64,000 bases of DNA from Zymomonas mobilis subsp. pomaceae ATCC 29192. Lineage in GTDB: Bacteria > Pseudomonadota > Alphaproteobacteria > Sphingomonadales > Sphingomonadaceae. The notes under the pieces are model-generated. The model had not been told where the DNA came from, did no database searches, and was given only the letters and a program-made list of their open reading frames with translations. Each line of letters begins with the position of its first letter. Position 1 is the stretch's first letter. Location of the stretch: NCBI RefSeq assembly GCF_000218875.1, contig NC_015709.1:1557001-1621000 (forward strand), given 5' to 3'. Made by a program: the position numbers and the translations under genes. This document shows, in pieces, positions 36,831 to 45,262 of this stretch.

Positions 36831-38186
36831 TTAGAGTCCGAAAGCCTGAAGAACAAAAGTGAAGATCAGAGCGGCAACCGAAGCGATAGTTACAGACACT
36901 GTCCATGTTTTGAAGGTCTGGCTGACCGTCATATTCAGATATTCTTTCAACAACCAGAAAGCACCATCATTCACGTGAGACAGGATCGAAGAACCCGCAC
37001 CGATCGAGAGAACCAGTAATTCTGGGCTATGAAAGCTTGGCATGCCGAAAATAATCGGTGCCAGCATACCACCAGACATGGACATAGCCACGGTCTGGGA
37101 ACCCGTTGCAATACGAATAACCGCAGCAATAATAAAGCCCAGCATAATCGGTGACAGATGCATAACATGCGACAGGTCTGCCATCGCATTACTAACACCT
37201 GCGCGATAAAGAATTTCACTGAAACCGCCGCCGGCACCAATCAGAAGCAAAATGCCTGCCGTTGGTCCAAGACTGTCATTGGTGAACTTCAACAAATCGG
37301 CACTGTTAAATCCACGCCAAAAACCAAGCGTGACCATGCTGACTAATAAAGCAATAACAAGGGAGACGACTGGATCACCAAGGAAGTTGAAAAAAGCGCG
37401 CAATTCGTTGCCCTGAGGCAAGAAAATATTGGCACCACTTGAACAGACCATCAGCAGAACAGGCAAAAGAATAGAGAACAGGGTAAGACAAAAACCCGGT
37501 AAATCTTTATCTTGGCCGCTATTACCTTCAAGATTATCCGCAAATGGATTGTGCGCCGGTAAGGTAATCCGTTTCGCAATCCATGTACCATAAAGTGGAC
37601 CAGCCAAAATAGCTGCTGGGAAACCAATGATAAAACCATAAAGGATTGTTTTACCGACATCGGCATGCAGCATTTCAACGCATTGCATGGAACCCGGATG
37701 CGGGGGCAACAGACCATGAACGGTCGCTAAACCAGCGCAAAGCGGGATAGTCAATTTAACAAGGGAAATTCCACTCGCGCGTCCTAAGGTGAATACCAAA
37801 GGAATCAGCAGAATAAAGCCGACTTGATAAAAAATCGGGATACCGACAATAAAAGCGATAACGAGCATAGCCCAATGAATGAGCTTTGGCCCGAAAACGG
37901 CAATTGTCGTTTTGGCGATGCGTTCAGCACCACCGGATTCTGCCAATATCTTGCCGAGCATGGTGCCGAGCGCGATAACGCTGGCCGTTGATCCCATACC
38001 GGAACCAACACCATCTTGGAAAGCAGACAAAACTTTGGTTAATGGCATGCCGGTGACAGCACCCATACCAATAGAGACTAAGATTAGAGAGACAAAAGGG
38101 TTTATACGCCATTTAGCTATCATCAAAATCAAAATGATGATCGACGCCAATGCATATAAAAGGAGCATTGTTCCATTTGAGTGCAT
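36831..38186 (-). CDS. gntP: gluconate:H+ symporter, GntP family
   Basis: A 451-residue inner-membrane permease with about 12 hydrophobic helices. It has family segments GIPIFYQVGFILLIPLVF (about 114-131) and LLPPHPG near 160 (which matches the GntP signature), and the C-terminal GAGSSILSHVNDGAFWLLKEY. Gluconate is the likely substrate because gntK follows immediately; other sugar acids are possible for this family. Confidence 0.95.
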   Translation of the reverse strand: MHSNGTMLLLYALASIIILILMIAKWRINPFVSLILVSIGMGAVTGMPLTKVLSAFQDGVGSGMGSTASVIALGTMLGKILAESGGAERIAKTTIAVFGPKLIHWAMLVIAFIVGIPIFYQVGFILLIPLVFTLGRASGISLVKLTIPLCAGLATVHGLLPPHPGSMQCVEMLHADVGKTILYGFIIGFPAAILAGPLYGTWIAKRITLPAHNPFADNLEGNSGQDKDLPGFCLTLFSILLPVLLMVCSSGANIFLPQGNELRAFFNFLGDPVVSLVIALLVSMVTLGFWRGFNSADLLKFTNDSLGPTAGILLLIGAGGGFSEILYRAGVSNAMADLSHVMHLSPIMLGFIIAAVIRIATGSQTVAMSMSGGMLAPIIFGMPSFHSPELLVLSIGAGSSILSHVNDGAFWLLKEYLNMTVSQTFKTWTVSVTIASVAALIFTFVLQAFGL

Positions 38187-38579
38187 GGTTACTCATCCGT
38201 TTTTTTAGGAAAGGCCTAAAATTTAGGCCTGACACTAGATGCAGAAATTCCAATTATGGGAAAGCCAGCATTCAGCTTGTTTTGCAAGGAAATAATGAGA
38301 TTTTTTTAAATTGATAATATTTTAAAATTATTGATGAAATATAAATTTTTACTATTGTGTATATAAACAATTATATATTTACTTCTTATGTAAAAATTTT
38401 TTACATAAGAAGAATTTAAGAATAAAAAATATTTTATTATTTTGTTTAGAGTTTACATTTTACACTTATCTAATATTTGTTTTATTTTCAATGACATCTA
38501 TAGACGCAAAAAAATCTCTTTGAGATAATATCTTCTTTGAATAAAGCATGAATTCACAAATGAAAGGTGGACCAACGTC
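38187..38579. other. AT-rich divergent intergenic region
   Basis: 393 bases between gntP and thyA, very AT-rich (38300-38480). It holds the two promoters. The thyA ribosome site AAAGGTGG is at 38563-38570. No RNA gene or hairpin of note was seen. Confidence 0.6.
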
Positions 38580-39470
38580 TTGTCAGAACATCAATATCTT
38601 AATCTGGTCTCTGATATTTTAAATAAAGGTGATCGTCGCTGTGACCGAACAGGAATTGGCACACTTTCCCTATTCGGCGCGATGATGCGTTTTGATTTAT
38701 CCCAAGGTCAGATCCCTATACTAACCACTAAAAAGCTGGCTTATCGTTTGGCTATTCGGGAAATGCTGTGGTTCCTCTCGGGGGAGACCAATATCCGTCC
38801 TTTGGTGCTTCAAGGGGTTTCTATTTGGACAGACTGGCCGCTTGCTCGTTACAAAAATGAAACGGGAGAAAACCTGAGTAAAAAGGATTTTGAACAACGT
38901 ATTATTGAAGACGAGACCTTTGCACGTCAATGGGGCGATCTTGGGCCCGTTTATGGGAAACAATGGAGACGCTGGCAAGGCAGTGATGGGAAAGAATATG
39001 ATCAGATTGCTACAATCATCGAAAGCCTAAAATATAATCCGACTAGTCGACGAATGCTTTTTCATGGTTGGAATGTTGCAGATTTAAAAGATATGGCGCT
39101 TCCACCCTGCCATATGGTTTATCAATATCATGTGACTTCGGATGGGCGTCTTAACAGCCTTCTCTACCAAAGAAGTGCGGATGTCTTTTTAGGGTTACCT
39201 TTTAATCTGGTCGGGGCGTCTATCTTGCAGGCTATGCTCGCAGAGCAAGCGGGATTAGCTTTAGGTGACTTGGTGTGGACAGGGGGCGATGTCCATATCT
39301 ATCTCAATCATAGAGATCAATTGAAAGAACAGCTAACGCGTACACCACGCAGTTTTCCTTCTTTGCGTTTTTTACGACATCCCGATTCTATTTCAGAGTA
39401 TCAACTCGAAGATTTTATAGTCGAAGGGTATAATCCTCATCCGCCTATTAAGGGTACAGTCGCGGTATAA
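38580..39470 (+). CDS. thyA: thymidylate synthase
   Basis: A 296-residue enzyme converting dUMP and methylene-THF to dTMP and dihydrofolate. Catalytic Cys177 lies in LPPCHMVYQ. RCDRTGIGT and the dUMP-binding YQRSADVFLGLPFN and DVHIYLNH motifs are intact. The start is TTG, since the first in-frame ATG lies beyond the conserved RTGIGT, and AAAGGTGG is well placed. It is about 30 residues longer than E. coli ThyA, with an insertion near residues 90-115. No folA follows, although thyA is often next to it. Confidence 0.95.
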   Translation: MSEHQYLNLVSDILNKGDRRCDRTGIGTLSLFGAMMRFDLSQGQIPILTTKKLAYRLAIREMLWFLSGETNIRPLVLQGVSIWTDWPLARYKNETGENLSKKDFEQRIIEDETFARQWGDLGPVYGKQWRRWQGSDGKEYDQIATIIESLKYNPTSRRMLFHGWNVADLKDMALPPCHMVYQYHVTSDGRLNSLLYQRSADVFLGLPFNLVGASILQAMLAEQAGLALGDLVWTGGDVHIYLNHRDQLKEQLTRTPRSFPSLRFLRHPDSISEYQLEDFIVEGYNPHPPIKGTVAV

Positions 39471-39784
39471 ATATAAGAAATTTTGGAAAAATTATCTGAA
39501 ATTCCATCTCAAAAGGGAACTATTGCCTTTCCTGTAAGTTAATTTAGGGATGAATGATTTTTTATTAAGTAATGATGATAAGATAAAATCTTTAATATAG
39601 GTTTTTTCTTTAATTAATATTAATATTGTTATGAGATTAACTTAAGTAATATAATTTTAATTTATATCTATAACAAAATTATTTTAGATGTCGCGAAATT
39701 AATCCCTAAAATAACTGAAGTATTTCTTTCGGCGGTGAGCGAATGACTATTTCAGTTAAGTGATAAGGAAAGGTAGTTTTCCCA
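39471..39784. other. AT-rich intergenic region
   Basis: 314 bases with no gene; AT-rich, with short inverted A/T runs at 39610-39680. It presumably contains the promoter of the aldehyde dehydrogenase gene, whose ribosome site is AAGGAAAGG. Nothing else was seen. Confidence 0.55.
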
Positions 39785-41164
39785 ATGGCTTATGAAAGTG
39801 TTAATCCTGCAACCGGCGAAACTGTAAAAAAATATCCTGATCTTTCCGATGCCCAAGTTAAGGAAGCTATAGATCGGACTTTCGATGTTTTTCAGAAAGA
39901 TTGGGGTAAACGTTCGATCGAAGATCGGAGCAAAATCCTTCATAAGGCAGCTGAAATATTCCGCTCTGATATTGATAAATATGCAAGATTAATGACGCTT
40001 GAAATGGGAAAGCGCATTGAAGAAGCGAGAGGCGAAGTAAAATTATCCGCTGATATTTTAGATTATTACGCCAAAAACGGCTCAACTTTTCTAGCGCCTC
40101 AAAAAGTTGAAGAGAAACCTGGTGCCGTTGTCAAAGCTTTCCCTCTGGGTCTGATTTTAGCTATCGAACCATGGAATTTTCCTTATTATCAGTTAGCGCG
40201 TATTGCAGGGCCCTATCTTGTAGCTGGTAATGCCTTGTTGGTGAAACATTCTTCTTCTGTGCCCCAATGTGCCCATGCTTTTGAAGAGGTTTTAGAACAG
40301 GCTGGGGTCCCCAAGGGCGCTTACACTAATCTTGATGCTTCTCCTGCGCAGGTAAGTAGTCTGATTGAAGATTCTCGGGTACGCGGGGTTACAGTTACAG
40401 GAAGTGCTTCAGTTGGTGCTGAATTGGCAGCCAAAGCCGGTAAAATGTGGAAAAAATCGGTTATGGAACTGGGCGGCAGTGATGCGTTTATCGTTCTTGA
40501 AGGGGTTGATATCGACGATAAACTTATTGAACAGGCTGTTTATGGACGTTTGTTCAATGCTGGGCAGGTATGCTGTGCAGCCAAACGCTTTATTATTGTC
40601 GGAAAAAAACAGGCGGAAATTTTTACTGAAAAATTAAAGGCTCGCTTTGAATCGTTAAAAATTGGCGATCCTTTTGATGAAAAAACTACTTTGGCGCCGC
40701 TCTCTTCTATAGCTGCACGTGATCAAGTTGTCGCACAGGTAGAAAAAGCTGTTTCAAACGGGGCGACCTTAGTCTGTGGGGGAAAAGCGCTTAAAAGACC
40801 GGGGGCTTTTATGGAAGCCGGTATTCTAACGGATATTTCCCGTGATAACCCTGCTTATTTTGAAGAATTTTTTGGACCTATTGCCCAGATCTATAGTGTA
40901 GAAAGTGAAGCTAAGGCTATCGAATTAGCAAACGATTCCCCTTATGGCTTAGGGGGCGCTGTTTTTGCTAAGGATATAGAACATGGCTGTAAGGTCGCAG
41001 AGCAGATCGAAACCGGCATGGTATCTGTCAATAAACCTTTATGGACGGCACCAGAGTTACCATTTGGGGGTGTTAAACATTCAGGATATGGTCGTGAATT
41101 ATCCCATTTTGGTATTCAGGAATTTATTAATTGGAAATTGATTGACGCCTCAGCTGCTGAATGA
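39785..41164 (+). CDS. NAD(P)+-dependent aldehyde dehydrogenase (succinate-semialdehyde type)
   Basis: A 459-residue soluble enzyme oxidising an aldehyde to an acid. The general base Glu228 is in VMELGGSD and the nucleophile Cys263 is in NAGQVCCAAKR. Cofactor motifs EPWNFP and GSASVG are present. It is closest to the short SSADH-like (GabD/SSADH-related) group, and I recall a Zymomonas homologue considered able to turn acetaldehyde into acetate; substrate is not determined here. It is monocistronic, ending at a bidirectional terminator. Confidence 0.92.
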   Translation: MAYESVNPATGETVKKYPDLSDAQVKEAIDRTFDVFQKDWGKRSIEDRSKILHKAAEIFRSDIDKYARLMTLEMGKRIEEARGEVKLSADILDYYAKNGSTFLAPQKVEEKPGAVVKAFPLGLILAIEPWNFPYYQLARIAGPYLVAGNALLVKHSSSVPQCAHAFEEVLEQAGVPKGAYTNLDASPAQVSSLIEDSRVRGVTVTGSASVGAELAAKAGKMWKKSVMELGGSDAFIVLEGVDIDDKLIEQAVYGRLFNAGQVCCAAKRFIIVGKKQAEIFTEKLKARFESLKIGDPFDEKTTLAPLSSIAARDQVVAQVEKAVSNGATLVCGGKALKRPGAFMEAGILTDISRDNPAYFEEFFGPIAQIYSVESEAKAIELANDSPYGLGGAVFAKDIEHGCKVAEQIETGMVSVNKPLWTAPELPFGGVKHSGYGRELSHFGIQEFINWKLIDASAAE

Positions 41165-41198
41165 CGCAATGATTTTGCTTTTATAGAATTTATATTAA

Positions 41199-41235
41199 AA
41201 AACAGGCTCTGAAATTTCCAGAGCCTGTTTTATTT
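41199..41235. terminator. bidirectional terminator
   Basis: AAAACAGGCTCTG (41199-41211) pairs with CAGAGCCTGTTTT (41219-41231), loop AAATTTC, then ATTTTG. It separates the convergent aldehyde dehydrogenase and ferredoxin reductase genes. Confidence 0.93.
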
Positions 41236-41274
41236 TGATTTTCTATTGGGATAATCTTTTAAAGGTTTATTCTA

Positions 41275-42102
41275 TTAATCCACAAAAGCACGTTCGATGA
41301 CAAAGTCACCCGGAGCTTTATTAGATCCTTCTTCAAAACCCATATCGCGCAGCATTTTTTCAAAATCCTTGATCATATCCATGCTGCCGCACAGCATCAG
41401 ACGATCATTTTCAGGATCTAATTTCTTGGGTAATCCTATGCGCTCATTAAATAACGATCCATCTTCAATAAGCTTATTGATCCGGCTGGTACGCTCGAAG
41501 GTTTCGCGGGTTACCGTAGGCACATAGGTAAATTGACGTGCAGCTTCTTCTGCTACTAAGGGATCATCCGCAATCTGGTTAATGAGATCGTCATAATAAG
41601 CTAGGTCACTAACCTGCCGCACGCTATGGACGAGGATAATTTTTTCAAAACGTTCGTAGATGTCAGGGTCGCGGATAATACTTAAAAAAGGTGCAAGGCC
41701 CGTTCCTGTTGCTAGCAGAAAAAGTCTTTTTCCCGGTGTAAGCGTGTCTGCAACCAAGGTGCCGGTAGGTTTACGTCCAAGATAAATCTCATCCCCTGCC
41801 TTAATTTTTTGTAAATGAGAGGTAAGGGGGCCATTTTCGACTTTAATAGAGAGAAATTCTATTTCTTCTGCATAAGAAGGACTGGCTACCGAATAAGCCC
41901 GTAACAAAGGTTTTGTACTTTCTCCGGGTAAACCAATCATAACGAACTCCCCCGAACGGAAGCGAAAACTACTAGGGCGAGAGATCGCAAAACTGAATAA
42001 GCGATCATTCCAATGTTTTACCCATTGTACTTTTTCTACCGTCAGGATTTTATTCGGCTGTAATCCTGTCGTGTTTTCTAAGATTTCAGCGAATTCGCTC
42101 AT
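41275..42102 (-). CDS. fpr: ferredoxin-NADP+ reductase
   Basis: A 275-residue flavoprotein moving electrons between NADPH and ferredoxin or flavodoxin. It has FAD-binding RAYSVAS (about 69-75), NADP-binding GTGLAPFLSI (about 132-141) and LCGSMDMIKD (about 236-245), and the bacterial C-terminus VIERAFVD without a terminal aromatic residue. It is of the Rhodobacter-type subclass I. A strong inverted repeat lies 67 bases upstream of the start and may be its operator or an upstream terminator. Confidence 0.93.
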   Translation of the reverse strand: MSEFAEILENTTGLQPNKILTVEKVQWVKHWNDRLFSFAISRPSSFRFRSGEFVMIGLPGESTKPLLRAYSVASPSYAEEIEFLSIKVENGPLTSHLQKIKAGDEIYLGRKPTGTLVADTLTPGKRLFLLATGTGLAPFLSIIRDPDIYERFEKIILVHSVRQVSDLAYYDDLINQIADDPLVAEEAARQFTYVPTVTRETFERTSRINKLIEDGSLFNERIGLPKKLDPENDRLMLCGSMDMIKDFEKMLRDMGFEEGSNKAPGDFVIERAFVD

Positions 42103-42492
42103 TATTTTTCCTTAAAATAACTAATAAAAATTAATGTTATTACTATAATTGCAAGGTGCCATTTTTATAAATTCTTATCCTTTGTAAAGGATAAGAATTT
42201 AACTAGTTAATAAATAGGATTGTCTTGAATTAGTCTTTAATCTATCTGTCACCTGATTTTTTTAGAAAAAATTTGATCTCTTTCCTAAAAAAATAAGATA
42301 TTCTTCAGAAAATCCATTCATTATTTATTGTGCAACCCGATAGCATGAATAATTTTTATCATTTTGTTATAGCGGAAGATGCCTATTCGCGATGATAGAA
42401 ACAAGTCGTTTTTGCTAATAAATTACAATAACAGTAATCGTTTAAAACGATTAAAAAGCAGAATTTATATTATTGTATTAATGATATTTAAC
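42103..42492. other. intergenic region with strong inverted repeat
   Basis: 390 bases between fpr and a small lipoprotein gene. It contains the perfect inverted repeat at 42169-42200 and A/T-rich sequence around it. No further gene is supported. Confidence 0.55.
42169..42200. repeat. perfect inverted repeat, arms 15 bp, gap 2
   Basis: Left arm AAATTCTTATCCTTT (42169-42183) and right arm AAAGGATAAGAATTT (42186-42200) match without mismatch. It lies upstream of fpr (start 42102) and downstream of the lipoprotein gene on the same strand. There is no T-run after it on the minus strand, so it may be either a weak terminator or an operator-like site. Confidence 0.75.
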
Positions 42493-42795
42493 TTATTTCT
42501 TTTTGGGTTTCAAAGGTTTTTCAGGCATATTTTTTTTATCAGAATAGGTGTTGTGGCTTTCTGTATCTAGAGCTGTGTTATCTGTTATCTTAAGATTATC
42601 AGAGGGTACATCCTCAATGATGGCCATATTCTCACTGGTATTATCGTCATCGGTATCTGACGCTATTTCATCCGCGTTAGCCATTTCCTGATTTTGATCA
42701 GGTAGGGGGGCGGCTGATTTATGATAGCAGGCCGTTAGAATAAAAACTGACATCAAGATCGATAACGACCTCATAAAGCGTTTAATATAATACAT
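42493..42795 (-). CDS. small hypothetical lipoprotein
   Basis: 100 residues; lipobox LTAC with Cys23. The remainder is acidic (Asp, Glu, Asn) and ends in Lys/Pro (PEKPLKPKKK). AAGGAG at five-base spacing before the ATG supports translation. No family is recognised. A second small acidic lipoprotein lies next to it on the same strand. Confidence 0.75.
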   Translation of the reverse strand: MYYIKRFMRSLSILMSVFILTACYHKSAAPLPDQNQEMANADEIASDTDDDNTSENMAIIEDVPSDNLKITDNTALDTESHNTYSDKKNMPEKPLKPKKK

Positions 42796-42898
42796 ATTTC
42801 TCCTTTCTGGATGTTGTATGATCCATAAAGCACAGGATCATCGCAACAGAAAGGCGATGAATGGAATAGCTTTCCACGATATTTTTCAAAAAAATTAT

Positions 42899-42936
42899 AA
42901 AAAAGGCCGCCTTTTTATTAAAGAGCGGCCTTTTTT
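42899..42936 (-). terminator. terminator of small lipoprotein gene
   Basis: AAAAAAGGCCGC (42899-42910) pairs with GCGGCCTTTTTT (42925-42936), loop 14 bases. A/T tracts on both sides allow function in both directions; on the minus strand it ends the gene at 42977-43237. Confidence 0.88.
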
Positions 42937-42976
42937 TTAAAAAAAGACAGGTGAAAATACCTGAATTTTAAAAAGC

Positions 42977-43237
42977 TTATTTTTCGGTGTGCGTCGTTTT
43001 GCTGGTGCTCGTGCTAACGCGAACGTTGGTTGCGTTTTCAACGGCATTACCAGCAACAGCATTGTCGATAGCAGCATTTTCGGCAGCGTTTGTATCTAAA
43101 ATCGCCTCATTGTCGGTGCCATTGGTATCAATGACTACGCTGCTATTTTCAGTAGCGGTCTCATTGGCAGGTTTCGAGCAAGCTGACAGACCAATAGAGG
43201 CAGCAGCAACGAGTGACAGGGCAATAATCTTCTTCAT
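42977..43237 (-). CDS. small Ala/Asn-rich lipoprotein
   Basis: 86 residues from the ATG at 43237; the frame opens ten codons earlier but the signal peptide MKKIIALSLVAAASIGLSAC begins here, with Cys20 lipidated. The mature chain consists of short repeats of the type (E/D)-N-A (AAENAAIDNAVAGNAVENATN) and a Ser/Thr tail. It resembles entericidin-like or spacer lipoproteins in composition only. AAAAGG lies 12 bases upstream. It ends at a clear terminator, so it is transcribed on its own. Confidence 0.72.
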   Translation of the reverse strand: MKKIIALSLVAAASIGLSACSKPANETATENSSVVIDTNGTDNEAILDTNAAENAAIDNAVAGNAVENATNVRVSTSTSKTTHTEK

Positions 43238-44009
43238 AATAAGGCTAACCTTTTGAATGTAATGCAAACCTGAAAAAAGCGCGTATATTCTTTTTTATTA
43301 ATTCAGCCTGTTTCCTGTAGAAACCTGCAATCTGCTCTTTAGCGAAAACTACAGGTTACCGCAATGAAAAAGCCTTTATAGGCTAGAGTGAAACAAACTG
43401 AAATAAAATATACTCAGTACATTTTCTTATAAAAGCGTCAATCTCTTTTTAGAAATTTTAGTCCTTCTTTAAAATAGGTGCAATAATTTAATTCTATTCA
43501 TTGTTTTTTATATAAATATTAATAATTAATCACAATATTATAATATTTTTATAAAAAAAGACATTATTTATTATTTTGATCTTATTTATAAGAAGAAAAT
43601 AAAAAAATGTGGTGATTATTGTGGATATAATAAAAACTATCTATCTGTTTTTTTACATTAGCGGACTAATTTCTATCTAAGCTATACTCTGAATTTTTGC
43701 ATGTTCATCCAAAGTTATAAATATTTTTTGTTTTACTAAATTTAATGAAATAATCTTTCTTTATGAAAAAATGAAAATCTTTAACACAAGAGTTGATTTA
43801 AAAACGATTTTTGAATTTTCTATATTTTATAACTATAAAATATCCTTTTTAAATCAAGATTTTCTCTCAGCGGATACTTAGATTTAATATAATTAAAATA
43901 AAAATGGTTTCTATAATATCGGTGTTTATTAAAATTATAAAATTCTATACATAATTTATTATTTTTTATAGCCTCATTAGAATTGCTGATTTAATTTTTT
44001 GCTAAAAAT
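43238..44009. other. long AT-rich intergenic region
   Basis: About 770 bases without a credible gene, mostly A and T from 43480 onward, with stops in all frames. One inverted pair CCTGTAG (43314-43320) / CTACAGG (43349-43355) with a 28-base loop occurs near the lipoprotein gene. A small RNA cannot be excluded but no conserved RNA was recognised. Confidence 0.6.
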
Positions 44010-45020
44010 TTACTTCGTGTTTTCGCCCTTGGCATCTTCTGGAATAGAAGGTTGCTCAACTTCAGGCTTAGCTGCTTGCGGCTGAATGGCAGGATCAACA
44101 GAAACCGCCGGCGTAGCCGGGGAAGGGGATGTAACGGGATTTTGATTTTTATCAGGTGTTTGGGATGGCGTCGTACTACGTGATTGTAAATCAGCAACAG
44201 CACTATCTAGCGCCGGATCACCCGTTGAATCATCAAGACCACTGCTGCCTAGCTGGGCATCGGTACTCGCATTATTCGTATCGCTGCTGTTACTAGCGGC
44301 GTCTTGGTCAAGAATTTGAGCTTGGCGATGCTGTAAATAAGCGGAGCGTGCCGCAGCATAAGGATCAAGACTGCTTTCGAGAAAACCATCTGCCCCCGAT
44401 TCGGCGACCTGAGCCCGCATTTTCAAAACAGCCAGAATGCTAATACCATAGGTAGCCGCATTCGGAATAAAATGACATTCACGAATACAATAATTAAAAG
44501 GATCTGCCCATTGGGCGATACCCGTTCCAACAGCATCGCGCATGGTAGTTGGCCCCATAAAGGGCAAAACAAAATAAGGACCGCCATTCATACCCCAGCG
44601 TCCCATGGTCTGACCAAAATCTTCTACAGTAGAAATAACCCCGATCTTTGTGGCTGGATCGCGAATACCGCCAATACCGACAGTCGTATTAATCGCCATT
44701 CTGGCTATATTTTTGCCTGCTAAATAAGGCTTTCCTTGCAACAGGTTATTGATGGCATTGAAAGGTTCTTCAAGATTGGCAAAAATGCGGATAACCGCTT
44801 TTCGAACGGGTGCTGGGACTTTTTTGTTATAGTAACGAGCGGCTGGGCGCATGGCCATCTTATCGAGGGTCATGTTGATATTCCAGACTTTACGATTGAA
44901 CTTTTCCAAAGGGTCTTTCTGAGCGAGCCTATCTGAGCCAGGCGTAATCGTGCATCCGCTAAGAAGGGCTACCACAGTTAAGGTAAAGCTGGGTTTAAGA
45001 AAAGATTTTAGCTCAATCAT
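44010..45020 (-). CDS. mlaA: MlaA (VacJ) outer-membrane lipoprotein
   Basis: The phospholipid-transport lipoprotein of the Mla system, removing mislocalised phospholipid from the outer leaflet. The frame opens at a TTG (45047), but the ATG at 45020 gives a normal signal peptide with lipobox LLSGC (Cys23). Family motifs are DPLEKFNRKVWNIN (about 36-49), AINTTVGIGGIRDPA, EDFGQTMGRWG and GPYFVLPFMGPTTMRDAVG. The C-terminal 95 residues, rich in Ser, Asp, Pro and Gln, are an unusually long low-complexity tail. No other mla gene is in the window. Confidence 0.92.
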   Translation of the reverse strand: MIELKSFLKPSFTLTVVALLSGCTITPGSDRLAQKDPLEKFNRKVWNINMTLDKMAMRPAARYYNKKVPAPVRKAVIRIFANLEEPFNAINNLLQGKPYLAGKNIARMAINTTVGIGGIRDPATKIGVISTVEDFGQTMGRWGMNGGPYFVLPFMGPTTMRDAVGTGIAQWADPFNYCIRECHFIPNAATYGISILAVLKMRAQVAESGADGFLESSLDPYAAARSAYLQHRQAQILDQDAASNSSDTNNASTDAQLGSSGLDDSTGDPALDSAVADLQSRSTTPSQTPDKNQNPVTSPSPATPAVSVDPAIQPQAAKPEVEQPSIPEDAKGENTK

Positions 45021-45090
45021 CACGAAGCGGTGCCATAGCAAAAACAATTACACAAGTCGTTGACTTTTATTAGTGACCACTATTATTCTC

Positions 45091-45106
45091 ATAAAGATAT
45101 ATTTAT
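45091..45106. promoter_or_regulatory. candidate regulator-binding dyad upstream of the met operon
   Basis: ATAAAGATATATTTAT is a 16-base dyad with seven of eight pairs symmetric, about 155 bases before the ArsR-methyltransferase gene. A short A/T dyad of this kind could be an autoregulatory or met-operon operator. Support is only symmetry and position. Confidence 0.4.
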
Positions 45107-45262
45107 ATGTTGAATTAATGTGTAAAATTGTATCTTTGATCCTTACCGATCTGATAAAAAAGATAATTAAATCAAAACTTAAAAGTAATTTGTATCATTA
45201 TATTTCAGCATGGTTAAAAAATAACAAAAGTGACAATAGGACAATAAAGGCAATATGCATTC

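Noticed and set aside
42379-42570. 63-codon plus-strand reading frame with a hydrophobic stretch
   Set aside because: It overlaps the well-supported small lipoprotein gene on the other strand, has no convincing ribosome site and has an antisense-type composition.
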